Positions 7,647 to 15,036 of a DNA stretch of 17,049 bases are shown here, piece after piece. How positions within the stretch are numbered: the first letter of the stretch is position 1; each line of letters starts with the position of its first letter. This stretch comes from an uncultured Clostridium sp. Lineage in GTDB: Bacteria > Bacillota > Clostridia > TANB77 > CAG-508. Position numbers and translations under genes: made by a program. The notes under the pieces are model-generated. The model worked only from the letters and a program-made list of their open reading frames with translations. It did not search any database and was not told the origin of the DNA. The DNA is taken from assembly GCA_947057505.1 (NCBI GenBank), contig CAMSEM010000020.1, forward strand, positions 1-17,049, written 5' to 3'.

Positions 7647-9055
7647 GTATATTCTCCTTTCAAGTACCACATATGTTCTGAAATAATTTTTAGTGGCACT
7701 GTTTTTCCAATTAATTCTTCGTTTCCTTCTATTACTACTACCTTATTTGAGTCAGTTCTTCCCATTAACATTTTATCATTTGTTTTGCTTCTTCCTTCTA
7801 TTAAAACGTTTTGCACAGTTCCTACATACTCTTTGTTTTTATTAGCAATTTGTTCTTCTACTAATTGTTTCAATTTATCAAAACGTTTATGTTTTACTTC
7901 CTCTGGAATTTGATTTTCCATTTTATCACCAGGAGTTCCTACTCTTCTAGAATAAATAAACATATATACTTGCTCAAAGTTTACTTTTCTTACTACATCT
8001 AAGGTATCTTCAAAATCTTCTTCGGTTTCGCCTGGAAAGCCTACAATGATATCTGTTGAAAGTGTAAGATTAGGTATTTGTTTCTTCATTTTTTCTACTA
8101 GGTTTAAATATTGTTCTTTGGTATATTTTCTATTCATTACTTTTAGTACATTACTACTACCAGACTGTAATGGCAAATGTACCAATTTGCATACTTTTTC
8201 GCAGTCACGTATTGCTTCTATTACATCATCAGTAAAATCTTTTGGATGTGGAGAAATAAAACGAATTCTTTCTATTCCTTCTATTTTATTAATTGCTCTA
8301 AGTAAGGTGGCAAAAGAGTTTACTCCTTCATAGGTTTCAAATTGCATACCGTTTTCTCTTTCTACTCGTAAATATGAATTTACATTTTGCCCTAAAAGCA
8401 TAATTTCTTTATAACCTTGTTTTGCTAAGTCCTTTACTTCTTCTAAAATATCTTTTGGCATTCTGCTTCTTTCTCTTCCTCTTACATATGGCACAATGCA
8501 GTAACTACAAAAATTGTTACAACCATTCATAATAGTTACAGAGGCTTTGATGTTATCTTCTCTTTTAATTGGAAGCCCTTCAATAATTTCTCCATCTATA
8601 TCTAAAATGTCTTCTATTCTTTTTCTGTCATTTAAAATTTGATATAAATCAGTAGGAAATTCATGTAGTGTGTGGGTACCAAAGATAATATCAAAAAATG
8701 GATAGCTTTTTTCTAACTTTTCTACTATATGTTTTTCTTGCATCATGCAACCACAAATAGCAATAATCGTTCCATATTCTTCTTTATATTTTTTAACTTC
8801 TCCTAATTTTCCAAATAATCTATCTTCTGCATTTTCTCTAACACAACAAGTATTAAACACAATTAGGTCTGCTTGCGCTAAGTTTTCTACTTTGGTATAG
8901 CCCATTTGTTCCATCATGCCACATAACTTTTCAGAATCATTTTCATTTAATTGGCACCCCATTGTTAAAATACTATATTTTAAATTTTTACCTTGGTTGA
9001 TTTGTGCTACTTTTTTCATATCTTCTAATTGATTTTTTATATCTCTATTAGCCAC
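7625..9055 (-). CDS. miaB: tRNA-2-methylthio-N6-dimethylallyladenosine synthase MiaB
   Basis: A 476-residue radical-SAM methylthiotransferase that converts i6A37 to ms2i6A37 in tRNAs reading UNN codons. The N-terminal UPF0004 domain carries the three auxiliary-cluster cysteines (C34 in M-G-C-Q-L-N, C70 in N-T-C-C, C103 in G-C-M-M-Q). The radical-SAM motif is C179-x3-C183-x2-C186 (G-C-N-N-F-C-S-Y-C). A TRAM-type RNA-binding region fills the last 70 or so residues. The start is GTG at 9055, with AGGAGG 7 bases upstream. It is the first gene of a miaB-mutS unit, as in many Firmicutes. Confidence 0.97.
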   Translation of the reverse strand: MANRDIKNQLEDMKKVAQINQGKNLKYSILTMGCQLNENDSEKLCGMMEQMGYTKVENLAQADLIVFNTCCVRENAEDRLFGKLGEVKKYKEEYGTIIAICGCMMQEKHIVEKLEKSYPFFDIIFGTHTLHEFPTDLYQILNDRKRIEDILDIDGEIIEGLPIKREDNIKASVTIMNGCNNFCSYCIVPYVRGRERSRMPKDILEEVKDLAKQGYKEIMLLGQNVNSYLRVERENGMQFETYEGVNSFATLLRAINKIEGIERIRFISPHPKDFTDDVIEAIRDCEKVCKLVHLPLQSGSSNVLKVMNRKYTKEQYLNLVEKMKKQIPNLTLSTDIIVGFPGETEEDFEDTLDVVRKVNFEQVYMFIYSRRVGTPGDKMENQIPEEVKHKRFDKLKQLVEEQIANKNKEYVGTVQNVLIEGRSKTNDKMLMGRTDSNKVVVIEGNEELIGKTVPLKIISEHMWYLKGEYTWQNTHL

Positions 9056-9093
9056 TACTATTCCTCCTACTATTTTTGTTAAACGCCAGTCTT

Positions 9094-9122
9094 ATTTTAT
9101 ACCAAAATGTCACTTTTTGCAA
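9094..9122 (-). promoter_or_regulatory. Probable miaB-mutS promoter
   Basis: On the minus strand TTGCAA (9122-9117) and TAAAAT (9099-9094) are separated by 17 bases, 39 bases upstream of the GTG start of miaB. The match is good but not perfect. Confidence 0.5.
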
Positions 9123-9326
9123 GTTAGGTATAGAATTATTTTATATAAATACGTTAAAAAATCTATATATTACTAAGTTTTGAAGTGTGTAGGCATTTAA
9201 ATTGTGATTTATCACAATTTAAATAGCAGAGCATCATCCTTTGAAACAAAGCATACTTTGTCTCAAAAGCGTAAAAACTAATAATATATTAGTTGCATTT
9301 TGAATAACATATAGGTTTCTAAGCAT
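9123..9326. other. Gene-free interval with several palindromes (miaB-rpmE)
   Basis: The whole rpmE-miaB gap is 329 bases, and I see no gene in it. Besides the miaB promoter and rpmE terminator it holds a perfect 13-bp inverted repeat (9195-9207 with 9212-9224, loop TTTA), a 6+5-bp interrupted stem at about 9239-9269, and a small CTAAT/ATTAG stem at about 9278-9292. None is followed by a clear T run, so these may be DNA palindromes or leader structures rather than terminators. Confidence 0.55.
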
Positions 9327-9359
9327 AAAAAAATTAGTGTAAAATAATTCACACCAACT
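9327..9359 (-). terminator. rpmE intrinsic terminator
   Basis: On the minus strand a 9-bp stem with two G-U pairs (9357-9349 with 9342-9334, 6-base loop) is followed by seven T. It lies just after the rpmE stop. Confidence 0.75.
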
Positions 9360-9384
9360 TTTTATACCATATGATGACTCCTTC

Positions 9385-9585
9385 TTATTGAAGACCATAT
9401 TTTTTCTTGAATTTATCTGCTCTACCACCAGTTGTTTCTCTTTTTAAGTTTCCAGTCCAGAATGGATGACATTTTGAGCAAACATCAACTTTCATATCTG
9501 CTTTTGTTGAATTTGTTTTCATTTCATTTCCACAAGCACATGTAATTGTTGCTTCTGTATAGTTTGGATGTATTCCTTCTTTCAT
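9385..9585 (-). CDS. rpmE: 50S ribosomal protein L31, zinc-binding type
   Basis: A 66-residue ribosomal protein of the large subunit, helping bridge it to the small subunit. The sequence begins M-K-E-G-I-H-P-N-Y and has the C-A-C-G and C-S-K-C-H-P-F-W-T-G motifs (C16, C18, C36, C39), marking the zinc-containing form rather than the zinc-free paralogue made under zinc limitation. It ends R-A-D-K-F-K-K-K-Y-G. GAGGTG precedes the ATG at a normal distance. It has its own promoter and terminator, so it probably forms a short transcript, possibly with read-through from the small gene upstream. Confidence 0.97.
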   Translation of the reverse strand: MKEGIHPNYTEATITCACGNEMKTNSTKADMKVDVCSKCHPFWTGNLKRETTGGRADKFKKKYGLQ

Positions 9586-9629
9586 TTTATATTCACCTCT
9601 TCTTTATTTTTATTCATAAACTATTTTCT

Positions 9630-9658
9630 ATCATAACATAGTTTTTATTAATTTTCAA
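9630..9658 (-). promoter_or_regulatory. rpmE promoter
   Basis: On the minus strand TTGAAA (9658-9653) and TATGAT (9635-9630) are separated by 17 bases, about 45 bases upstream of the rpmE ATG. It lies between the small membrane protein gene and rpmE. Confidence 0.65.
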
Positions 9659-9675
9659 GTATTTTTGCTTTTTGA

Positions 9676-9840
9676 TTACATATTTCTTTTTTCATTATCA
9701 ATTTGTTCTTGTACATATTGTGCTGAAGCTCTTACCTCGTCTTCCATAGATGCTTTATGAACAATTTTATTAATAACGTTAAATAAACATGCTATAATCA
9801 AAACAAATAATAATATTTTTTTCCATATTTTAGCTATCAT
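9676..9840 (-). CDS. Small single-pass membrane protein, unknown
   Basis: A 54-residue protein starting M-I-A-K-I-W-K-K. It has a positively charged N-terminus, one hydrophobic segment (about residues 9-27) and a charged helical C-terminal half rich in Glu, Gln and Lys. I do not recognise a family. The start at 9840 is chosen because AGGAG lies about 9 bases upstream; the in-frame ATG at 9861 would put that site inside the gene. A near-perfect promoter precedes it, which supports real expression. It may be an envelope or sporulation-type micropeptide, but nothing in the sequence proves this. Confidence 0.65.
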   Translation of the reverse strand: MIAKIWKKILLFVLIIACLFNVINKIVHKASMEDEVRASAQYVQEQIDNEKRNM

Positions 9841-9875
9841 TTGCTTTTCTCCTAACTTCAAATACTGTACTTACT

Positions 9876-9903
9876 ATTATACTATATTTTTTCAAAATGT
9901 CAA
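9876..9903 (-). promoter_or_regulatory. Consensus sigma-A promoter for the small membrane protein gene
   Basis: On the minus strand a perfect TTGACA (9903-9898) and a perfect TATAAT (9881-9876) are separated by 16 bases, about 36 bases upstream of the start at 9840. Confidence 0.8.
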
Positions 9904-10036
9904 TGGGGTAAAATTGCTTATACCCTTTGAGCGCTATTTTTCCATAATCATATTTATTGGTTGTCACCTATAAAAATTTGTAATATAGAATTTTGTGACT
10001 TAAATTTTTCTATTTTTTAATTTCATTTTTTAACAT

Positions 10037-10100
10037 TTTTTCAAAAAATAGTATCAATATTTTTTCTATTTTTGAAAATAATAATAAGTGAAAATATTAT
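10037..10100 (+). promoter_or_regulatory. Possible vanW-domain gene promoter with inverted repeat
   Basis: TTGAAA (10072-10077) and TATTAT (10095-10100) are 17 bases apart, but the predicted start of transcription would fall in the ribosome binding site, so a promoter further upstream is also possible. A 13-bp AT-rich inverted repeat with one bulge (about 10037-10051 with 10066-10078) covers the -35 box and could be an operator or chance AT symmetry. Confidence 0.3.
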
Positions 10101-10116
10101 ATATAGGAGAAAAATC

Positions 10117-10779
10117 ATGCAAAAATATGGTAAATGGATTTTAATTTTGATTGGTATTATTGCAATTATTGCTGCTATTTATTTCTTTTTATTTTCAAAT
10201 AATAATCAAAATACTCCGCCTCCTGAAGCAGAAAGATTATCTACACAAACAAATATAGAAAATAATCATTCTACAAATAATGTGGAGCAACAAGAAGAAA
10301 AAGAAAACCAAAAAGAACCTACAGAAACAGAACTTGCTAATTCTTCTACTAAAATTTTGGTAGAAGATGATAACCGTGATCACAATTTAGAACTTTCTGC
10401 TTCTAAAATAAATCATCATATTGTAAAAAAGGGAGAAACATTTTCTTTTAATGATGTTATTGGAAACCCTACTCCTGACAAAGGTTATGAAAAAGCAGGA
10501 ATTTTTGTAGATGGCAAAAAGAAAAAAGGTTATGGTGGTGGCAATTGCCAAATTAGTACTACTCTTTATGATGTTGTAAAAAAAGTAGATGGATTAAAAG
10601 TTACAGAAAGACATGAGCACGAAAAGGAAGTTGGCTATGTAAAAAAGGGAAATGATGCAACTGTTGCTTATGATTATTTAGACTTAAAGTTTAAAAATAA
10701 TACAGAGCATGATATTAAAATTTATGCAGATGTAAGTGAAAAAGAAGTAACTGTAAAAATTGTTAAGTTATCTTATTAA
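10117..10779 (+). CDS. Membrane-anchored VanW-domain protein
   Basis: A 220-residue protein. Residues about 5-27 form a hydrophobic membrane anchor. A low-complexity Asn/Glu/Gln-rich linker follows to about residue 80, then an extracytoplasmic VanW domain with F-S-F-N-D-V-I-G, G-Y-G-G-G-N-C-Q-I-S-T-T-L-Y-D, E-R-H-E-H and D-Y-L-D-L-K-F-K-N-N-T. The domain is widespread in Firmicutes cell-envelope proteins, and its biochemical role is not settled. The name comes from a vancomycin-resistance cluster; nothing nearby suggests resistance. The start at 10117 follows AGGAG; an in-frame ATG at 10072 has no such site. It sits upstream of a D-Ala-D-Ala carboxypeptidase, which suits an envelope role. Confidence 0.88.
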   Translation: MQKYGKWILILIGIIAIIAAIYFFLFSNNNQNTPPPEAERLSTQTNIENNHSTNNVEQQEEKENQKEPTETELANSSTKILVEDDNRDHNLELSASKINHHIVKKGETFSFNDVIGNPTPDKGYEKAGIFVDGKKKKGYGGGNCQISTTLYDVVKKVDGLKVTERHEHEKEVGYVKKGNDATVAYDYLDLKFKNNTEHDIKIYADVSEKEVTVKIVKLSY

Positions 10780-10873
10780 TCCTTTATTGTTAATTTTTTA
10801 TATTTTATAGTATCTCTTTTTAGTATCATAATTTCATTCTACTTTTCATTTTTGTTTTTCTTAATTTTGGTCT

Positions 10874-10918
10874 AAAAAATACCTTTCTAAAATACAATGG
10901 TTTTGGGAGGTATTTTTT
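10874..10918 (+). terminator. Terminator-like hairpin overlapping the dac ribosome binding site
   Basis: TACCTTTC-T-AAAA (10880-10892) pairs with TTTTGGGAGGTA (10901-10912), about 12 bp with one bulge, two G-U pairs and an 8-base loop. It is flanked by A6 and T6. It looks like an intrinsic terminator for the VanW-domain gene, but its 3' arm is the GGGAGGT ribosome binding site of the next gene and the T run ends at that gene's ATG. Confidence 0.7.
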
Positions 10919-12199
10919 ATGCTTGTCAAAAATAAAATACAAATCAAAATAATTTCTTTTATGCTTATCTTTTTCTTTATTCTTTCTTCTGTTATCTATG
11001 CTAGCGACACTATTTTTGTTTGGTCTAATGAGAATAAACCTTTAGAAAATACTACTTCTTCTAGTAATAGTATTTCTAATAAAACTTCTAATACAGCCAC
11101 TGTGTCTACTTCTGTCAAAAATGCTGATTTAAATTTAGATTGTGGTGGTGCTGTTTTAATTGAGCAACATTCTGGTCAAGTTTTATATGAACAAAATATG
11201 CATGAAAAGTTAAGACCTGCCAGTGTTACAAAAGTAATGACAATTTTATTAATTATGGAAGCTATTGATTCTGGAAATCTTTCTTATACTGATAAAATTC
11301 CATGTTCAGAAAATGCTGCTAGTATGGGTGGTTCTCAAATTTGGTTAGATGTTAGAGAAACTTTAACAGTCGATGAAATGTTAAAAGCTATATGCCTACA
11401 GTCTGCCAATGACTGTACAGTCGCTTTAGCTGAGCATTTAGCAGGTTCAACCGAAGCATTTGTTCAAAAAATGAATGAAAGAGCAAAACAATTGGGTATG
11501 AATGATACTACCTTTAAAAATTGCCATGGGCTTGATGAAGATGGTCATGAAACTTCTCCTTATGATATTGCACTAATGTCAAAAGAGTTACTAAATAATC
11601 ATCCTACTATCACTAAATATACTACTATTTGGATGGATAGTTTACGTGACGGAAAATCTTCTTTAGTAAATACTAATAAACTAATTAGAAATTACAAAGG
11701 TGCTACTGGTTTAAAAACTGGCTCTACTTCAGTAGCTCTATATAATTTATCTGCTAGTGCCACACGAGACAACTTATCTTTAATTGCTGTTATTATGAAA
11801 GCCCCTAATACTAAAACGCGTTTTGCTGAAGCTCAAAAATTATTAGATTATGGTTTTAACAATTTTGAATACAAAAAACTTGCTAATAAAGGAGATACTA
11901 TAAAGACAGTTGTTGTTAACAAAGGCGTAGAAAAATCTATAAATGCCATTTTAGAAACAGACAGTGGCATTTTAATACAAAAAGGGCAAGATAAAGACAT
12001 ACAGCAACAAGTAGAACTACCAGATGTAATATCTGCCCCTATTACTCAAAACCAAGTTTTAGGAACTGCCTCTTATCTTTTAAATGGCGAAAAAATTGGC
12101 AGTGTAAATATTATCGCTGAAAAAGCTGTTGCTAAAAATAGTGCTTTCAATTTAATTGAATATGTATATAGCAAATGGTTTTCCTTGCTAAGAATTTAA
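10919..12199 (+). CDS. D-alanyl-D-alanine carboxypeptidase (PBP5/DacF-like, serine type)
   Basis: A 426-residue exported low-molecular-mass penicillin-binding protein that trims the terminal D-Ala from peptidoglycan stem peptides. It has a signal peptide (hydrophobic core about 11-25, likely cut after A28) and a Ser/Thr/Asn-rich linker to about residue 66. The S11 domain follows with S102-V-T-K105 (catalytic Ser and Lys), S162-A-N164 and K266-T-G268. A PBP5-type beta-rich C-terminal domain and a final hydrophobic/amphipathic tail suited to membrane attachment complete it. Length and motifs are complete. GGGAGGT lies 7 bases before the ATG and is buried in a hairpin. In Bacillus, DacF is a forespore gene; whether this copy is sporulation-specific cannot be read from the sequence. 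Confidence 0.95.
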   Translation: MLVKNKIQIKIISFMLIFFFILSSVIYASDTIFVWSNENKPLENTTSSSNSISNKTSNTATVSTSVKNADLNLDCGGAVLIEQHSGQVLYEQNMHEKLRPASVTKVMTILLIMEAIDSGNLSYTDKIPCSENAASMGGSQIWLDVRETLTVDEMLKAICLQSANDCTVALAEHLAGSTEAFVQKMNERAKQLGMNDTTFKNCHGLDEDGHETSPYDIALMSKELLNNHPTITKYTTIWMDSLRDGKSSLVNTNKLIRNYKGATGLKTGSTSVALYNLSASATRDNLSLIAVIMKAPNTKTRFAEAQKLLDYGFNNFEYKKLANKGDTIKTVVVNKGVEKSINAILETDSGILIQKGQDKDIQQQVELPDVISAPITQNQVLGTASYLLNGEKIGSVNIIAEKAVAKNSAFNLIEYVYSKWFSLLRI

Positions 12200-12226
12200 T
12201 TTTTTAGCCACTTATAACACAATGTT

Positions 12227-12288
12227 TATACCAAAGGGACACTCTTTCAAATTATTTTTACTCTTCTGTCCCCTTGGTATAATTTTTG
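12227..12288 (+). terminator. Terminator after the D,D-carboxypeptidase gene
   Basis: A 15-bp stem with one mismatch (12227-12241 with 12267-12281) closes a 25-base loop and is followed by AATTTTTG. It lies in the gap between the converging carboxypeptidase gene and ytfJ, and the T run favours the plus strand. The large loop is unusual. Confidence 0.6.
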
Positions 12289-12329
12289 TACTAATTTTTA
12301 CGTCCTAAGTAGTTGATTGCTAATTAATC

Positions 12330-12956
12330 TTACTCTTCATAATTTCTATCATCTGGTCTTTCTATTTCGTCATACTCATATTCATACATCATGTTTTCTG
12401 TTTTTGGTATTTTATTTCTTCTAGGTCTAGTTTTTGGAATCATATTGCTTGGTGTTTCCATTGCATATTCTTCTAAGGTTTCTCTCATTTCTTTTTTTGC
12501 TCTTTCTTTACTTTTTAATTCTTCTTTTTTCTCTTCTTTTTTGTTTTGCATATTTTTATTTAAAAAGTTATTTGTTTTTTCCATTAAGTCTGGTACATAG
12601 TCTAATAGTCTGTCAATTGAAGAACAATGCTCTATTGGTAATAGTTTTACATTGTTAGGTTGTACTATTAAAAATGCTACTGGTGAAATAGATACTCCTG
12701 CTCCACTTCCACCTCCAAATGGTAGTCTATACTGGATAGCTTCTTCTTTTTCTTTTTTAGTATACTCATCAATTGTTTCACCTTTAAATTCACTTCCTCC
12801 TGCTGCAAATCCAAATCCCACTTTAGATATTGGAATAATTACAATATTATTTGTAGTTTCAATTGGTTCTCCTATAATAGTATTTACATCTACCATGTCT
12901 TGTATGCTATTCATAGCTGTAACCATAAGATTTTCTATTGGATGTTGTTCGTTCAT
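12330..12956 (-). CDS. ytfJ: GerW/YtfJ family sporulation protein
   Basis: A 208-residue protein. The conserved part (about 1-120) begins H-P-I-E-N-L-M-V-T-A-M and contains G-F-G-F-A-A-G-G-S-E-F and P-F-G-G-G-S-G-A-G-V-S-I-S-P-V-A-F-L-I-V, as in Bacillus YtfJ (GerW), which is needed for normal spore germination. The remaining 80 residues are a highly charged Lys/Glu-rich tail. ATG 12956 fits the family start; an in-frame GTG at 12965 is closer to the AAGGA site and is an alternative. The gene overlaps ytfI by 50 or 59 bases, as the last gene of the minus-strand block. YtfJ also occurs in some non-spore-formers. Confidence 0.9.
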   Translation of the reverse strand: MNEQHPIENLMVTAMNSIQDMVDVNTIIGEPIETTNNIVIIPISKVGFGFAAGGSEFKGETIDEYTKKEKEEAIQYRLPFGGGSGAGVSISPVAFLIVQPNNVKLLPIEHCSSIDRLLDYVPDLMEKTNNFLNKNMQNKKEEKKEELKSKERAKKEMRETLEEYAMETPSNMIPKTRPRRNKIPKTENMMYEYEYDEIERPDDRNYEE

Positions 12957-13539
12957 TTTTCTCACTCTTTCCTTTCTTTTTTAAGATATATATTATATTT
13001 ATAATATGTACCATTTTCAGCTCAATTATACAGTTTAAATTTATTTTATATAAATTTTTATTTTCATAAATAGGTGTAATTTCATATTGATAATTCTTAC
13101 TTTCTATTTTCTTAGCCACATGTGGTAAGGTGATTGATATGGCAGAAGATAAAATTGCCACTAGAAATGATGTTATGATTGGGCTTTCTACTCCTATGCT
13201 TGCTTTTAATTTTATACTAGATATCTTTGGCTGTATTTTTTTTAAAATTTTGAATTCTTCTGCTTGTATTGTTTTTTCTATGCTTTTTAAATTAATTTTT
13301 GATAATTTTATTTTATTGTATAATTTTTCTACTTTTTCTTCATTAAGAGAAATCCACAGCCATTTGATATATTTACCTAAATATAAGGAAATAGTAATAT
13401 GATAGTGTGCTTTTTGTTTGATTGGTATATTTGCCAAAGACAAATTTTGTACTTGTATTTTTAAAGTTGATAACATAACTAAGCAAAATAGAATAAGTGC
13501 TAAAATAATAATAGTAAACAAAATAAAAACTAATATCAT
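12907..13539 (-). CDS. ytfI: DUF2953 membrane protein (YtfI-like)
   Basis: A 210-residue protein with a long N-terminal membrane segment (M-I-L-V-F-I-L-F..., about residues 2-25), a basic middle region, and a second hydrophobic stretch near residue 115-135 (I-T-S-F-L-V-A-I-L-S-S-A-I). DUF2953 members are usually encoded beside ytfJ and linked to sporulation; their biochemical role is unknown. Assignment rests on this context and the topology more than on strong motifs. The start at 13539 has AAAGGAGGG 4 bases upstream, better than the in-frame start at 13581. The initiation site lies within a 13-bp inverted repeat. The 3' end runs 50-59 bases into ytfJ in another frame. Confidence 0.75.
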   Translation of the reverse strand: MILVFILFTIIILALILFCLVMLSTLKIQVQNLSLANIPIKQKAHYHITISLYLGKYIKWLWISLNEEKVEKLYNKIKLSKINLKSIEKTIQAEEFKILKKIQPKISSIKLKASIGVESPIITSFLVAILSSAISITLPHVAKKIESKNYQYEITPIYENKNLYKINLNCIIELKMVHIINIIYILKKKGKSEKNERTTSNRKSYGYSYE

Positions 13540-13576
13540 AATACCCTCCTTTTTAGAGTAATTTGATATTAGTTTT
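13526..13576 (-). promoter_or_regulatory. Inverted repeat around the ytfI start
   Basis: A perfect 13-bp inverted repeat (13526-13538 with 13564-13576) encloses the AAGGAGGG ribosome binding site in its loop and begins within the ATG. In RNA it would hold the start codon in an AT-rich stem. There is no T run, so it is not a classical terminator. Confidence 0.5.
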
Positions 13577-13624
13577 ACCATTTATGGAAATTTTAAACAT
13601 TTTTTATGAAATAACCATACTGTT

Positions 13625-14377
13625 CTACGCTTTTTTGGCTTTTTCTACCATAATATCACCAAAAAGTTCTTCTTGTTTGGTAACCACTTTACTTCTTCTA
13701 GAAAGCTCTAATAAGCCAGTAAAAGCAGTAACCATTTCTTGATTATTACATTTTTTTGATGAAAATAGTTTGTTAAAGATAAATTTTTTGTTGCGTATTA
13801 ATTCTTTAAACATTACTTTTACTTTGCTTTCCACAGTGTATGTATCTGTAATTGCTATTTTTTCAATGTTTTTTGCATTTTCGTTTATTTTTTGTTCATT
13901 TTTTTCTATTAATTGCTTATACATTTGTGTAATTATATCTTGTGAGTAATTACTTTCTAGTTTTTGTTTTGGAAGTTCTATTACCTCTGGTTGTTTAAAA
14001 ACTTTGTTCCTATTTTGTTCTATTAATTCTTTGAATTTTTTGGTAATTTCTTTATATTTTTTATATTCAACAATTCTTCTTAAAAGTTCTTCTTCTGTTA
14101 GTTCTTTTTCTTCTTCTACTTCATTTGGAAGAAGTGTTTTTGATTTTAAGTATAACAAAGTAGATGCCATTATAATAAATTCACTTGCAATTTCTAAGTT
14201 AAGTTCTTCCATTTCATTCAAATAGGTAATATATTGGTCTGTTATTTCGCTAATTTTTATATCACAAATATTCATTTTGTTTTTATCTATTAAATGACAT
14301 AATAAATCTAATGGTCCTTCAAAGTTATCTATTTTAACTGTATATTTATTTGTTTCTAGTGTTAGCACATTTTGCAT
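13625..14377 (-). CDS. scpA: Segregation and condensation protein ScpA
   Basis: A 250-residue kleisin that joins the heads of the SMC dimer in the Smc-ScpAB complex for chromosome compaction and segregation. The N-terminus has Y-T-V-K-I-D-N-F-E-G-P-L-D-L-L-C-H-L-I, the family hallmark, then I-S-E-I-T-D-Q-Y and the helix A-S-E-F-I-I-M-A-S-T-L-L-Y-L-K-S-K-T-L-L-P. A Glu/Lys-rich middle and a C-terminal winged-helix region (F-T-G-L-L-E-L-S-R-R) follow. Length is normal. GGGGG precedes the ATG by about 10 bases. It lies 30 bases after recX on the same strand. scpB, its usual neighbour, is not between it and ytfI. Confidence 0.95.
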   Translation of the reverse strand: MQNVLTLETNKYTVKIDNFEGPLDLLCHLIDKNKMNICDIKISEITDQYITYLNEMEELNLEIASEFIIMASTLLYLKSKTLLPNEVEEEKELTEEELLRRIVEYKKYKEITKKFKELIEQNRNKVFKQPEVIELPKQKLESNYSQDIITQMYKQLIEKNEQKINENAKNIEKIAITDTYTVESKVKVMFKELIRNKKFIFNKLFSSKKCNNQEMVTAFTGLLELSRRSKVVTKQEELFGDIMVEKAKKA

Positions 14378-14407
14378 TGGTGTTTTCCCCCATTTTCATA
14401 TTCTTTT

Positions 14408-14932
14408 TTATAGTAGCTCTTCAAATGCTTGCTTTACATTCTCACTTTTGTAGCCTTTTTTATATAAAAACAATTCTATTTGTTTATTTTCTAGCTGATT
14501 TTGTTTTTTTATGATTATTTTTTTAGCACATTTTGTTTCATACTCTTCAAGTTCGCATTCATGTTTTGAAAAGTAATCATCAATAAGGCTACTTTTTACT
14601 CCCTTTGTATATAATTTATTGCGAATTTCTTTTATGGATAATGTATTAATTGCCATAAACTCATTTACTGCTCTTTCTAAATAGTTTTCATCATTAATAT
14701 AACCATTATCTTTTAAGTTTTGTATGACATCTTCTAAAATATTTTCGTCATATATAGAAGAAAACTTTTGCTTCACTTCTTTTTCAGTTCTTTTTTTATA
14801 CAAAATATATTTTAGGACTTTTGTTTTTATTTTGTCAAGTTCTTCTAATTCTTTATATTTGGTAGCAATATCACAATTGCTTGTAATTTTTAGGTTGTTA
14901 TGTTGTTTTATAAAATCTTCGACATTTTTCAT
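14408..14932 (-). CDS. recX: Regulatory protein RecX
   Basis: A 174-residue RecX-family protein, a modulator that binds RecA filaments and alters their activity. Recognisable features are the tandem three-helix repeats: L-K-Y-I-L-Y-K-K-R-T-E-K-E-V-K-Q-K-F, V-I-Q-N-L-K-D-N-G-Y-I-N-D-E-N-Y and I-K-E-I-R-N-K-L-Y-T-K-G-V, with a degenerate third repeat at the C-terminus. The position directly downstream of recA supports the call. The ribosome binding site is weak for spacing (GGGAG about 13 bases before the ATG), suggesting low translation, as expected for a RecA modulator. Confidence 0.92.
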   Translation of the reverse strand: MKNVEDFIKQHNNLKITSNCDIATKYKELEELDKIKTKVLKYILYKKRTEKEVKQKFSSIYDENILEDVIQNLKDNGYINDENYLERAVNEFMAINTLSIKEIRNKLYTKGVKSSLIDDYFSKHECELEEYETKCAKKIIIKKQNQLENKQIELFLYKKGYKSENVKQAFEELL

Positions 14933-14980
14933 TTATTTGTTTTTTCTCCCTTATGCTGTTATAAATAGTTTTTATATGGT

Positions 14981-15029
14981 AAATAGCAATTGTTGCTTAC
15001 TATTTGCTTTTAGCAACAATTGCTTATTT
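14981..15029 (-). terminator. Stem-loop between recA and recX, possible partial terminator
   Basis: A perfect 12-bp stem (14986-14997 with 15012-15023), extended by four AT pairs around a bulge, closes a 14-base loop. It starts 8 bases after the recA stop. No strong T run follows on the minus strand, so partial termination or mRNA 3'-end protection is more likely than complete termination. Confidence 0.5.
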
Positions 15030-15036
15030 ATTTTCA

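Noticed and set aside
10117..10779. A vancomycin resistance determinant
   Set aside because: Only a VanW domain is present. There is no ligase, VanX/VanH-type enzyme or two-component system, and VanW domains are common in envelope proteins of susceptible bacteria.
12391..12984. Plus-strand open frames opposite ytfJ
   Set aside because: They are hydrophobic Phe/Ser/Leu-rich mirror frames of a Lys/Glu-rich gene on the other strand, without ribosome binding sites.
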